From Paragordius varius (Eukaryota; Nematomorpha), in the NCBI GenBank assembly GCA_964247055.1, contig OZ176052.1:13702001-13766000 (forward strand): 64,000 nucleotides of DNA. The letters are read 5' to 3'. Below the pieces are notes generated by a model. The model searched no databases and was not told the origin of the DNA. It worked only from the letters and a program-made list of their open reading frames with translations. The position numbers and the translations under genes are program-made. Positions 51,479 to 63,032 of this stretch are shown here, piece after piece. How positions within the stretch are numbered: the stretch's first letter is position 1; each line of letters opens with the position of its first letter.

Positions 51479-53898
51479 AAAATATTTGGGGTGATGATGG
51501 AACTACCATAGGGCTACCCAAAAAAAATTATGGTGAAATCACCTGATCAAATTTGGATTTTAGGTAGCCATTTTTATTTTTAAAATCGTATAAAATAAAT
51601 TTTTTAAATATTTAAAAAATTCATAAAAATTACATTTATACTCCGATCTCGAAAATATTTGGGGTGATGATGGAACTACTATAGGGCTACCCAAAAAAAA
51701 TTTTGGCGACATCACCTGATCAAATTTGGATTTTAGGTAGCTATTTTTATTTTTAAAATCGTATAAAATAAATTTTTTAAATATTTAAAAAATTCATAAA
51801 AATTACATTTAAAGTCCGATCTCAAAAATATTTGGGGTTATGATGGAACCACCATAGGGCTACCCAAAAAAAATTATGGCGACATCACCTGATCAAATTT
51901 GGATTTTAGGTAGCCATTTTTATTTTTAAAATCGTATAAAATAAATTTTTTAAATATTTAAAAAATTCCTAAAAATTACATTTATAGTCCGATCCCCAAA
52001 ATATTTGGGGTGATGATGGAACTACCATAGGGCTACCCAAAAAAATTATAGTGACATCACCTGATCAAATTTGGATTTTAGGTAGCCATTTTTATTTTTA
52101 AAATCGTATAAAATAAATTTTTTAAATATTTAAAAAATTCATAAAAATTACATTTATACTCCGATCTTGACAATATTTGGGGTGATGATGGAACTACCAT
52201 AGGGCTACCCAAAAAAAATTATGGCGACATCACCTGATCAAATTTGGATTTTAGGTAGCCATTTTTATTTTTAAAATCGTATAAAATAAATTTTTTAAAT
52301 ATTTAAAAAATTCCTAAAAATTACATTTATAGTCCGATCCTCCAAAATATTTAAGGTGATGATGGAACTACTATAGGGCTACCCAAAAAAAATTATGGCG
52401 ACATCACCTGATCAAATTTGGATTTTAGGTAGCCATTTTTATTTTTAAAATCGTATAAAATAAATTTTTTAAATATTTAAAAAATTCATAAAAATTACAT
52501 TAATACTCCGATCTCGACAATATTTGGGGTGATGATGGAATTACCATAGGGCTACCCAAAAAAAATTATGGTGACATCACCTGATCAAATTTGGATTTTA
52601 GGTAGCCATTTTTATTTTTAATATCGTATAAAATAAATTTTTTAAATATTTAAAAAATTCATAAAAATTACATTTATACTCCGATCTCGAAAATATTTGG
52701 AGTGATGATGGAACTACTATAGGGCTACCCAAATAAATTATGGTGACATCACCTGATCAAATTTGGATTTTAGGTAGCCATTTTTATTTTTAAAATCGTA
52801 TAAAATAAATTTTTTAAATATTTAAAAAATTCAAAAAAATTACATTTAAAGTCCGATCTCAAAAATATTTGGGGTTATGATGGAACTACCATAGGGCTAC
52901 CCAAAAAAAATTATGGCGACATCACCTGATCAAATTTGGATTTTAGGTAGCCATTTTTATTTTTAAAATCGTATAAAATAAATTTTTTAAATATTTAAAA
53001 AATTCCTAAAAATTACATTTATAGTCCGATCCCCAAAATATTTGGGGTGATGATGGAACTACCATAGGGCTACCCAAAAAAATTATAGTGACATCACCTG
53101 ATCAAATTTGGATTTTAGGTAGCCATTTTTATTTTTAAAATCGTATAAAATAAATTTTTTAAATATTTAAAAAATTCATAAAAATTACATTTATACTCCG
53201 ATCTTGACAATATTTGGGGTGATGATGGAACTACCATAGGGCTACCCAAAAAAAATTATGGCGACATCACCTGATCAAATTTGGATTTTAGGTAGCCATT
53301 TTTATTTTTAAAATCGTATAAAATAAATTTTTTAAATATTTAAAAAATTCCTAAAAATTACATTTATAGTCCGATCCCCAAAATATTTGGGGTGATGATG
53401 GAACTACCATAGGGCTACCCAAAAAAATTATAGTGACATCACCTGATCAAATTTGGATTTTAGGTAGCCATTTTTATTTTTAAAATCGTATAAAATAAAT
53501 TTTTTAAATATTTAAAAAATTCATAAAAATTACATTTATACTCCGATCTTGACAATATTTGGGGTGATGATGGAACTACCATAGGGCTACCCAAAAAAAA
53601 TTATGGCGACATCACCTGATCAAATTTGGATTTTAGGTAGCCATTTTTATTTTTAAAATCGTATAAAATAAATTTTTTAAATATTTAAAAAATTCCTAAA
53701 AATTACATTTATAGTCCGATCCTCCAAAATATTTAAGGTGATGATGGAACTACTATAGGGCTACCCAAAAAAAATTATGGCGACATCACCTGATCAAATT
53801 TGGATTTTAGGTAGCCATTTTTATTTTTAATATCGTATAAAATAAATTTTTTAAATATTTAAAAACTTCATAAAAATTACATTTATACTCCGATCTCG
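51479..53898 (+). repeat. 14-mer HOR, 2,420 bp, copy 1
   Basis: Fourteen monomers. Markers recurring at +2,420: GGTGAAATCACCTGATC, GGTAGCTATTT (51,741), GATGGAACCACC (51,844), GATCTTGACAAT (52,166; 53,203 and 53,549 are internal repeats), GATCCTCC (52,336), TTTGGAGTGATG with CCCAAATAAATT (52,731), TTCCTAAAAATT. The last monomer (53,726-53,898) is a chimera: left GATCCTCC/TTTAAGG, right AATATCG/AAACTTCAT. An internal 346-bp dimer (CCCC then GATCTTGAC) is doubled at 53,030-53,720. Confidence 0.9.
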
Positions 53899-55500
53899 AA
53901 AATATTTGGGGTGATGATGGAACTACCATAGGGCTACCCAAAAAAAATTATGGTGAAATCACCTGATCAAATTTGGATTTTAGGTAGCCATTTTTATTTT
54001 TAAAATCGTATAAAATAAATTTTTTAAATATTTAAAAAATTCATAAAAATTACATTTATACTCCGATCTCGAAAATATTTGGGGTGATGATGGAACTACT
54101 ATAGGGCTACCCAAAAAAAATTTTGGCGACATCACCTGATCAAATTTGGATTTTAGGTAGCTATTTTTATTTTTAAAATCGTATAAAATAAATTTTTTAA
54201 ATATTTAAAAAATTCATAAAAATTACATTTAAAGTCCGATCTCAAAAATATTTGGGGTTATGATGGAACCACCATAGGGCTACCCAAAAAAAATTATGGC
54301 GACATCACCTGATCAAATTTGGATTTTAGGTAGCCATTTTTATTTTTAAAATCGTATAAAATAAATTTTTTAAATATTTAAAAAATTCCTAAAAATTACA
54401 TTTATAGTCCGATCCCCAAAATATTTGGGGTGATGATGGAACTACCATAGGGCTACCCAAAAAAATTATAGTGACATCACCTGATCAAATTTGGATTTTA
54501 GGTAGCCATTTTTATTTTTAAAATCGTATAAAATAAATTTTTTAAATATTTAAAAAATTCATAAAAATTACATTTATACTCCGATCTTGACAATATTTGG
54601 GGTGATGATGGAACTACCATAGGGCTACCCAAAAAAAATTATGGCGACATCACCTGATCAAATTTGGATTTTAGGTAGCCATTTTTATTTTTAAAATCGT
54701 ATAAAATAAATTTTTTAAATATTTAAAAAATTCCTAAAAATTACATTTATAGTCCGATCCTCCAAAATATTTAAGGTGATGATGGAACTACTATAGGGCT
54801 ACCCAAAAAAAATTATGGCGACATCACCTGATCAAATTTGGATTTTAGGTAGCCATTTTTATTTTTAAAATCGTATAAAATAAATTTTTTAAATATTTAA
54901 AAAATTCATAAAAATTACATTTATACTCCGATCTCGACAATATTTGGGGTGATGATGGAATTACCATAGGGCTACCCAAAAAAAATTATGGTGACATCAC
55001 CTGATCAAATTTGGATTTTAGGTAGCCATTTTTATTTTTAATATCGTATAAAATAAATTTTTTAAATATTTAAAAAATTCATAAAAATTACATTTATACT
55101 CCGATCTCGAAAATATTTGGAGTGATGATGGAACTACTATAGGGCTACCCAAATAAATTATGGTGACATCACCTGATCAAATTTGGATTTTAGGTAGCCA
55201 TTTTTATTTTTAAAATCGTATAAAATAAATTTTTTAAATATTTAAAAAATTCAAAAAAATTACATTTAAAGTCCGATCTCAAAAATATTTGGGGTTATGA
55301 TGGAACTACCATAGGGCTACCCAAAAAAAATTATGGCGACATCACCTGATCAAATTTGGATTTTAGGTAGCCATTTTTATTTTTAAAATCGTATAAAATA
55401 AATTTTTTAAATATTTAAAAAATTCCTAAAAATTACATTTATAGTCCGATCCCCAAAATATTTGGGGTGATGATGGAACTACCATAGGGCTACCCAAAAA
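53899..55500 (+). repeat. 14-mer HOR, partial copy 2 (9 monomers)
   Basis: The copy follows copy 1 at +2,420 with few differences: GGTAGCTATTT 54,161, GATGGAACCACC about 54,264, GATCTTGACAAT 54,586, GATCCTCC 54,756, CCCAAATAAATT 55,148-55,160. It leaves the register inside the monomer at 55,455, where TTATGGTG replaces TTATAGTG. Confidence 0.9.
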
Positions 55501-57528
55501 AAATTATGGTGACATCACCTGATCAAATTTGGATTTTAAGTAGCCATTTTTATTTTTAATATCGTATAAAATAAATTTTTAAATATTTAAAAAATTCATA
55601 AAAATTACATTTATACTCCGATCTCGAAAATATTTGGGGTGATGATGGAACTACCATAGGGCTACCCAAAAAAAATTATGGTGACATTACCTGATCAAAT
55701 TTGGATTTTAGGTAGCCATTTTTATTTTTAAAATCGTATAAAATAAATTTTTTAAATATTTAAAAAATTTATAAAAATTACATTTATACTCCGATCTCGA
55801 AAATATTTGGGGTGATGATGGAACTACCATAGGGCTACCCAAAAAAAATTATAGTGACATCACCTGATCAAATTTGGATTTTAGGTAGCCATTTTTATTT
55901 TTAAAATCGTATAAAATAAATTTTTTAAATATTTAAAAAATTCATATAAATACATTTATACTCCGATCTCGACAATATTTGGGGTGATGATGGAACTACC
56001 ATAGGGCTACCCAAAAAAAATTATGGCGACATCACCTGATCAAATTTGGATTTTAGGTAGCCATTTTTATTTTTAAAATCGTATAAAATAAATTTTTTAA
56101 ATATTTAAAAAATTCATAAAAATTACATTTATAGTCCGATCCCCAAAATATTTGGGGTGATGATGGAACTACCATAGGGCTACCCAAAAAAAATTATGGT
56201 GACATTACCTGATCAAATTTGGATTTTAGGTAGCCATTTTTATTATTAAAATCGTATAAAATAAATTTTTTAAATATTTAAAAAATTCATTAAAATTACA
56301 TTTATACTCCGATCTCGAAAATATTTGGGGTGATGATGGAACTACCATAGGGCTACCCAAAAAAAATTATAGTGACATCACCTGATCAAATTTGGATTTT
56401 AGGTAGCCATTTTTATTTTTAAAATCGTATAAAATAAATTTTTTAAATATTTAAAAAATTCATAAAAATTACATTTATACTCCGATCTCGACAATATTTG
56501 GGGTGATGATGGAATTACCATAGGGCTACCCAAAAAAAATTATGGTGACATCACCTGATCAAATTTGGATTTTAGGTAGCCATTTTTATTTTTAAAATCG
56601 TATAAAATAAATTTTTTAAATATTTAAAAAATTCATAAAAATTACATTTATACTCCGATCCCCAAAATATTTGGGGTGATGATGGAACTACCATAGGGCT
56701 ACCCAAAAAAAATTATGGTGACATCACCTGATCAAATTTGGATTTTAGGTAGCCATTTTTATTTTTAAAATCGTATAAAATAAATTTTTTAAATATTTAA
56801 AAAATTCATAAAAATTACATTTATAGTCCGATCTCGAAAATATTTGGGGTGATGATGGAACTACCATAGGGCTACCCAAAAAAAATTATGGTGACATCAC
56901 CTGATCAAATTTGGATTTTAGGTAGCCATTTTTATTTTTAAAATCGTATAAAATAAATTTTTTAAATATTTAAAAAATTCATAAAAATTACATTTATAGT
57001 CCGATCCCCAAAATATTTGGGGTGATGATGGAACTACCATAGGGCTACGCAAAAAATATTATAGTGACATCACCTGATCAAATTTGGATTTTAGGTAGCC
57101 ATTTTTATTTTTAAAATCGTATAAAATAAATTTTTTAAATATTTAAAAAATTCATAAAAATTACATTTATAGTCCGATCCCCAAAATATTTGGGGTGATG
57201 ATGGAACTACCATAGGGCTACCCAAAAAAAATTATAGTGACATCACCTGATCAAATTTGGATTTTAGGTAGCCATTTTTATATTTAAAATCGTATAAAAT
57301 AAATTTTTTAAATATTTAAAAAATTCAAAAAAATTACATTTAAAGTCCGATCTCAAAAATATTTGGGGTTATGATGGAACTACCATAGGGCTACCCAAAA
57401 AAAATTATGGCGACATCACCTGATCAAATTTGGATTTTAGGTAGCCATTTATATTTTTAAAATCGTATAAAATAAATTTTTTGAATATTTAAAAAATTCA
57501 TAAAAATTACATTTAAAGTCCGATCCCA
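55501..57528 (+). repeat. Mixed monomers without a clear HOR
   Basis: About twelve monomers. Variants include TTTTAAGTAGCC (55,538), CATATAAATACATT (55,943), TTTTTATTATTAAAA (56,240), CATTAAAATT (56,288), GGAATTACC (56,512), ACGCAAAAAATATT (57,046), TTTTTATATTTAAAA (57,277), CATTTATATTTTT (57,448) and TTTTTTGAATATT (57,479), many of them private. I see no marker order repeated at a fixed long period. Confidence 0.75.
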
Positions 57529-58564
57529 AAAATATTTGGGGTTCTGATGGAACTACCATAGGGCTACCCAAAAAAAATTATGGTGACATCACCTGATCAA
57601 ATTTGGATTTTAGGTAGCCATTTTTATTTTTAAAATCGTATAAAATAAATTTTTTAAATATTTAAAAAATTCATAAAAATTACATTTATACTCCGATCTC
57701 GAAAATATTTGGGGTGATGATGGAACTACCATAGGGCTACCCAAAAAAATTATAGTGACATCACCTGATCAAATTTGGATTTTAGGTAGCCATTTTTATT
57801 TTTAAAATCGTATAAAATAAATTTTTTAAATATTTAAAAAATTCATAAAAATTACATTTATACTCCGATCTCGAAAATATTTGGGGTGATGATGGAACTA
57901 CCATAGGGCTACCCAAAAAAAATTATAGTGACATCACCTGATCAAATTTGGATTTTAGGTAGCCATTTTTATTTTTAAAATCGTATAAAATAAATTTTTT
58001 AAATATTTAAAAAATTCATAAAAAATACATTTATACTCCGATCTCGAAAATATTTGGGGTTCTGATGGAACTACCATAGGGCTACCCAAAAAAAATTATG
58101 GTGACATCACCTGATCAAATTTGGATTTTAGGTAGCCATTTTTATTTTTAAAATCGTATAAAATAAATTTTTTAAATATTTAAATAATTCATAAAAATTA
58201 CATTTATACTCCGATCTCGAAAATATTTGGGGTGATGATGGAACTACCATAGGGCTACCCAAAAAAATTATAGTGACATCACCTGATCAAATTTGGATTT
58301 TAGGTAGCCATTTTTATTTTTAAAATCGTATAAAATAAATTTTTTAAATATTTAAAAAATTCATAAAAATTACATTTATACTCCGATCTCGAAAATATTT
58401 GGGGTGATGATGGAACTACCATAGGGCTACCCAAAAAAAATTATAGTGACATCACCTGATCAAATTTGGATTTTAGGTAGCCATTTTTATTTTTAAAATC
58501 GTATAAAATAAATTTTTTAAATATTTAAAAAATTCATAAAAAATACATTTATACTCCGATCTCG
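57529..58564 (+). repeat. Trimer HOR, 518 bp, two copies
   Basis: Three monomers (GGGGTTCTGATGG; TTATAGTG with a 7-base A-tract; TTATAGTG ending CATAAAAAATACATT) occupy 57,529-58,046 and 58,047-58,564. The first copy is entered through AAAGTCCGATCCCA, the second through TACTCCGATCTCG. A further AAAAAATACATT monomer lies at 58,884, after a monomer with a 5-bp deletion (GGAACATAGGG, 58,760). Confidence 0.88.
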
Positions 58565-60303
58565 AAAATATTTGGGGTGATGATGGAACTACCATAGGGC
58601 TACCCAAAAAAAATTATAGTGACATCACCTGATCAAATTTGGATTTTAGGTAGCCATTTTTATTTTTAAAATCGTATAAAATAAATTTTTTAAATATTTA
58701 AAAAATTCATAAAAATTACATTTATACTCCGATCTCGAAAATATTTGGGGTGATGATGGAACATAGGGCTACCCAAAAAAAATTATAGTGACATCACCTT
58801 ATCAAATTTGGATTTTAGGTAGCCATTTTTATTTTTAAAATCGTATAAAATAAATTTTTTAAATATTTAAAAAATTCATAAAAAATACATTTATACTCCG
58901 ATCTCGAAAATATTTGGGGTGATGATGGAACTACCATAGGGCTACCCAAAAAAAATTATAGTGACATCACCTGATCAAATTTGGATTTTAGGTAGCCATT
59001 TTTATTTTTAAAATCGTATAAAATAAATTTTTTAAATATTTAAAAAATTCATAAAAATTACATTTATAGTCCGATCCCCAAAATATTTGGGGTGATGATA
59101 GAACTACCATAGGGCTACCCAAAAAAAATTATGGCGACATCACCTGATCAAATTTGGATTTTAGGCAGCCATTTGTATTTTTAAAATCGTATAAAATAAA
59201 TTTTTTAAATATTTAAAAAATTCATAAAAATTACATTTATACTCCGATCTCGAAAATATTTGGGGTGATGATGGAACTACCATAGGGCTACCCAAAAAAA
59301 TTATAGTGACATCACCTGATCAAATTTGGATTTTAGGTAGCCATTTTTATTTTTAAAATCGTATAAAATAAATTTTTTAAATATTTAAAAAATTCATAAA
59401 AATTACATTTATACTCCGATCTCGAAAATATTTGGGGTGATGATGGAACTACCATAGGGCTACCCAAAAAAAATTATAGTGACATCACCTGATCAAATTT
59501 GGATTTTAGGTAGCCATTTTTATTTTTAAAATCGTATAAAATAAATTTTTTAAATATTTAAAAAATTCATAAAAACTACATTTATAGTCCGATCCCCAAA
59601 ATATTTGGGGTGATGATAGAACTACCATAGGGCTACCCAAAAAATATTATGGCGACATCACCTGATCAAATTTAGGTTTTAGGTAGCCATTTTTATTTTA
59701 TAAAATAAATTTTTTAAATATTTAAAAAATTCAAAAAAATTAGATTTATACTCCGATCTCGACAATATTTGGGGTGATGATGGAATTACCATAGGGCTAC
59801 CCAAAAAAAATTATGGTGACATCACCTGATCAAATTTGGATTTTAGGTAGCCATTTTTATTTTATAAAATAAATTTTTTAAATATTTAAAAAATTAATAA
59901 AAATTACATTTATAGTCCGATCCCCAAAATATTTGGGGTGATGATAGAACTACCATAGGGCTACCCAAAAAAAATTATGGCGACATCACCTGATCAAATT
60001 TGGATTTTAGGTAGATATTTTTATTTTTAAATCGTATAAAATAAATTTTTTAAATATTTAAAAAATTCAAAAAAATTAGATTTATACTCCGATCTCGACA
60101 ATATTTGGGGTGATGATGGAATTACCATAGGGCTACCCAAAAAAAATTATGGTGACATCACCTGATCAAATTTGGATTTTAGGTAGCCATTTTTATTTTT
60201 AATATCGTATAAAATAAATTTTTTAAAAATTTAAAAAATTAATAAAAATTACATTTATACTCCGATCTCGAAAATATTTGGGGTGATGATGGAACTACCA
60301 TAG

Positions 60304-60361
60304 GGCTACCCAAAAAAAATTATGGTGACATCACCTGATCAAATTTGGATTTTAGGTAGCC
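60304..60361. repeat. Nested inverted repeat, arms at monomer 34-45 and 80-91
   Basis: GGCTACC (60,304-60,310) is the reverse complement of GGTAGCC (60,355-60,361). The following AAAA (60,312-60,315) pairs with TTTT (60,350-60,353), with one C/A mismatch between, giving 11 of 12 paired positions around a 34-base loop. The loop itself contains GGTGA-CA-TCACC (60,324-60,335), nearly concentric with the outer arms. Monomers with GGTGA keep the inner stem whole, whereas GGCGA and AGTGA variants lose one pair. The right arm lies in the most conserved part of the monomer. Function is unknown. Confidence 0.8.
60336..60341. other. BclI site TGATCA, one per monomer
   Basis: TGATCA at monomer 66-71 is almost invariant, and a second GATC lies in the junction CCGATC (167-170). 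Digestion at TGATCA would cut the array into monomers of about 173 bp. Exceptions include ACCTGATTAAAT near 46,692, 48,431 and 49,632, CCTGATAAAATT near 21,464 and 23,354, and CCTTATCAAA near 58,797. Confidence 0.9.
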
Positions 60362-60380
60362 ATTTTTATTTTTAAAATCG

Positions 60381-60391
60381 TATAAAATAAA
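60381..60391 (+). other. TATA-like word and AATAAA in each monomer
   Basis: TATAAAATA (60,381-60,389) overlaps AATAAA (60,386-60,391), and TTTATT at about 60,365-60,370 is AATAAA on the other strand. These words recur in almost every monomer. They resemble a TATA box and polyadenylation signals, but in DNA this AT-rich they are expected by chance, and nothing here proves transcription. The 9-bp deletions near 59,696 and 59,860 remove the ATCG just upstream but keep TATAAAATA. Confidence 0.4.
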
Positions 60392-60413
60392 TTTTTTAAA
60401 TATTTAAAAAATT
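60390..60413. repeat. 24-bp perfect AT palindrome (monomer 120-143)
   Basis: The centre TTTTTTAAATATTTAAAAAA (60,392-60,411) equals its own reverse complement, and the flanking AA and TT extend the perfect symmetry to 24 bp. It is present in nearly every monomer, with rare point changes (TTTAAATGTTT at about 3,411 and 5,484) and a few deletions that take one arm. Both TTTAAA words in it are DraI sites. Such AT dyads can extrude as cruciforms under supercoiling. Whether this one does so is inference. Confidence 0.93.
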
Positions 60414-60439
60414 CATAAAAATTACATTTATAGTCCGAT

Positions 60440-60456
60440 CCCCAAAATATTTGGGG
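60440..60456. repeat. CCCC-class dyad CCCCAAA-ATA-TTTGGGG
   Basis: At the junction of CCCC-class monomers the sequence CCCCAAAATATTTGGGG forms 7-bp arms with a 3-base centre. TCG-class monomers keep only AAATATTT (8 bp) because CTCG does not pair with GGGG. Variants with GTA in the centre (for example 1,380-1,396) leave the arms intact. The arms reach into two neighbouring monomers, so the dyad spans the conventional boundary. Confidence 0.85.
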
Positions 60457-61653
60457 TGATGATGGAACTACCATAGGGCTACGCAAAAAAAATTATGGCG
60501 ACATCACCTGATCAAATTTGGATTTTAGGTAGCCATTTTTATTTTTAAAATCGTATAAAATAAATTTTTTAAATATTTAAAAAATTCAAAAAAATTACAT
60601 TTATACTCCGATCTCGACAATATTTGGGGTGATGATGGAACTACCATAGGGCTACCCAAAAAAAATTATGGTGACATCACCTGATCAAATTTGGATTTTA
60701 GGTAGCCATTTTTATTTTTAAAATCGTATAAAATAAATTTTTTAAATATTTAAAAAATTCATAAAAATTACATTTAAAGTCCGATCCCAAAAATATTTGG
60801 GGTTATGATGGAACTACCATAGGGCTACCCAAAAAAAATTATGGTGACATCACCTGATCAAATTTGGATTTTAGGTAGCCATTTTTATTTTTAAAATCGT
60901 ATAAAATAAATTTTTTAAATATTTAAAAAATTCATAAAAATTACATTTATACTCCGATCTCGAAAATATTTGGGGTGATGATGGAACTACCATAGGGCTA
61001 CCCAAAAAAAATTATAGTGACATCACCTGATCAAATTTGGATTTTAGGTAGCCATTTTTATTTTTAAAATCGTATAAAATAAATTTTTTAAATATTTAAA
61101 AAATTCATAAAAATTACATTTATAGTCCGATCCCCAAAAATTTAGGGTGATGATGGAACTACCATAGGGCTACCCAAAAAAAATTATGGTGACATCACCT
61201 GATCAAATTTGGATTTTAGGTAGCCATTTTTATTTTTAAAATCGTATAAAATAAATTTTTTAAATATTTAAAAACTTCATAAAAATTACATTTATAGTCC
61301 GATCCCCAAAATATTTGGGGTGATGATGGAACTACCATAGGGCTACCCAAAAAAAATTATGGCGACATCACCTGATCAAATTTGGATTTTAGGTAGCCAT
61401 TTTTATTTTTAAAATCATATAAAATAAATTTTTTAAATATTTAAAAAATTCAAAAAAATTACATTTATACTCCGATCTCGACAATATTTGGGGTGATGAT
61501 GGAACTACCATAGGGCTACCCAAAAAAAATTATGGTGACATCACCTGATCAAATTTGGATTTTAGGTAGCCATTTTTATTTTTAAAATCGTATAAAATAA
61601 ATTTTTTAAATATTTAAAAAATTCATAAAAATTATATTTATACTCCGATCTCG

Positions 61654-63032
61654 AAAATATTTGGGGTGATGATGGAACTAGCATAGGGCTACCCAAAAAA
61701 AATTATGGTGACATCACCTGATCAAATTTGGATTTTAGGTAGCCATTTTTATTTTTAAAATCGTATAAAATAAATTTTTTAAATATTTAAAAAATTCATA
61801 AAAATTACATTTATACTCCGATCTCGAAAATATTTGGGGTGATGATGGAACTACCATAGGGCTACCCAAAAAAAATTATAGTGACATCACCTGATCAAAT
61901 TTGGATTTTAGGTAGCCATTTTTATTTTTAAAATCCTATAAAATAAATTTTTTAAATATTAAAAAAATTCATAAAAATTACATTTATAGTCCGATCCCCA
62001 AAGTATTTGGGGTGATGATGGAACTACCATAGGGCTACCCAAAAAAATTATAGTGACATCACCTGATCAAATTTGGATTTTAGGTAGCCATTTTTATTTT
62101 TAAAATCGTATAAAATAAATTTTTTAAATATTTAAAAAATTCATAAAAATTACATTTATACTCCGATCTCGAAAATATTTGGGGTGATGATGGAACTACC
62201 ATAGGGCTACCCAAAAAAAATTATAGTGACATCACCTGATCAAATTTGGATTTTAGGTAGCCATTTTTATTTTTAAAATCCTATAAAATAAATTTTTTAA
62301 ATATTAAAAAAATTCATAAAAATTACATTTATAGTCCGATCCCCAAAGTATTTGGGGTGATGATGGAACTACCATAGGGCTACCCAAAAAAATTATAGTG
62401 ACATCACCTGATCAAATTTGGATTTTAGGTAGCCATTTTTATTTTTAAAATCGTATAAAATAAATTTTTTAAATATTTAAAAAATTCATAAAAATTACAT
62501 TTATACTCCGATCTCGAAAATATTTCGGGTGATGATGGAACTACCATAGGGCTACCCAAAAAAATATAGTGACATCACCTGATCAAATTTGGATTTTAGG
62601 TAGCCATTTTTATTTTTAAAATCGTATAAAATAAATTTTTTAAATATTTAAAAAATTCATAAAAATTACATTTATACTCCGATCTCGAAAATATTTGGGG
62701 TGATGATGGAACTACCATAGGGCTACCCAAAAAAATTATAGTGACATCACCTGATCAAATTTGGATTTTAGTTAGCCATTTTTATTTTTAAAATCGTATA
62801 AAATAAATTTTTTAAATATTTAAAAAATTCATAAAAATTATATTTATACTCCGATCTCGAAAATATTTGGGGTGATGATGGAACTAGCATAGGGCTACCC
62901 AAAAAAAATTATGGTGACATCACCTGATCAAATTTGGATTTTAGGTAGCCATTTTTATTTTTAAAATCGTATAAAATAAATTTTTTAAATATTTAAAAAA
63001 TTCATAAAAATTACATTTATACTCCGATCTCG
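61654..63032 (+). repeat. 8-mer HOR, 1,379 bp, copy 1
   Basis: Eight monomers: GGAACTAGCATAGGG (61,674); ATCCTATAAAATAAA with TATTAAAAAAATTC (61,931); CCCC/AAAGTATTTGG; the ATCCTATAAA and AAAGTATTTGG pair again (62,276); TATTTCGGGTG (62,522) with a short A-tract AAAAAAATATAG; TTTAGTTAGCC (62,768); and GGAACTAGCATAGGG (62,880). The internal 345-bp dimer is doubled within the unit. Confidence 0.9.

Larger units (their letters stand above)
60271..60443 (+). repeat. Reference monomer (near-consensus, 173 bp)
   Basis: A monomer that matches the consensus by eye, so it serves as the coordinate reference (monomer position = coordinate minus 60,270). It begins AAAATATTTG and runs through the GGGG motif (10-13), GGCTACC (34-40), an A8 tract (42-49), GGTGACATCACC (54-65), TGATCA (66-71), GGTAGCC (85-91), a T-rich stretch (92-103), TATAAAATA (111-119), the 24-bp palindrome (120-143) and the junction CCGATC (165-170). 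About 45 of 173 bases are G or C. Its last bases are of the CCCC class (TAGTCCGATCCCC), so the monomer starting at 60,444 carries the CCCC dyad. Confidence 0.95.
58565..61653 (+). repeat. Mixed monomers with several short variants
   Basis: About eighteen monomers. Two adjacent ones (59,600-59,930) lack 9 bases just before TATAAAATA (TTTTATTTTATAAAATAAA at about 59,692 and 59,860). GATGATAGAAC occurs at about 59,094, 59,612 and 59,940, and TTAGATTTATAC at 59,740 and 60,076. Other variants: GGCAGCCATTTGTATT (59,165), TTTAGGTTTTAGG (59,671), GTAGATATTTTT (60,012), AAAAATTTAGGGTG (61,136), ATCATATAAA (61,414). The block holds the near-consensus monomer at 60,271. Confidence 0.78.

Noticed and set aside
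62523-62539. CENP-B box
   Set aside because: The variant TTTCGGGTGATGATGGA (also at about 63,902) matches 7 of the 9 core bases of the CENP-B box, but the CGGG part is ATGG. The common monomer, reading TTTGGGG, matches less. No canonical box was found in any class.
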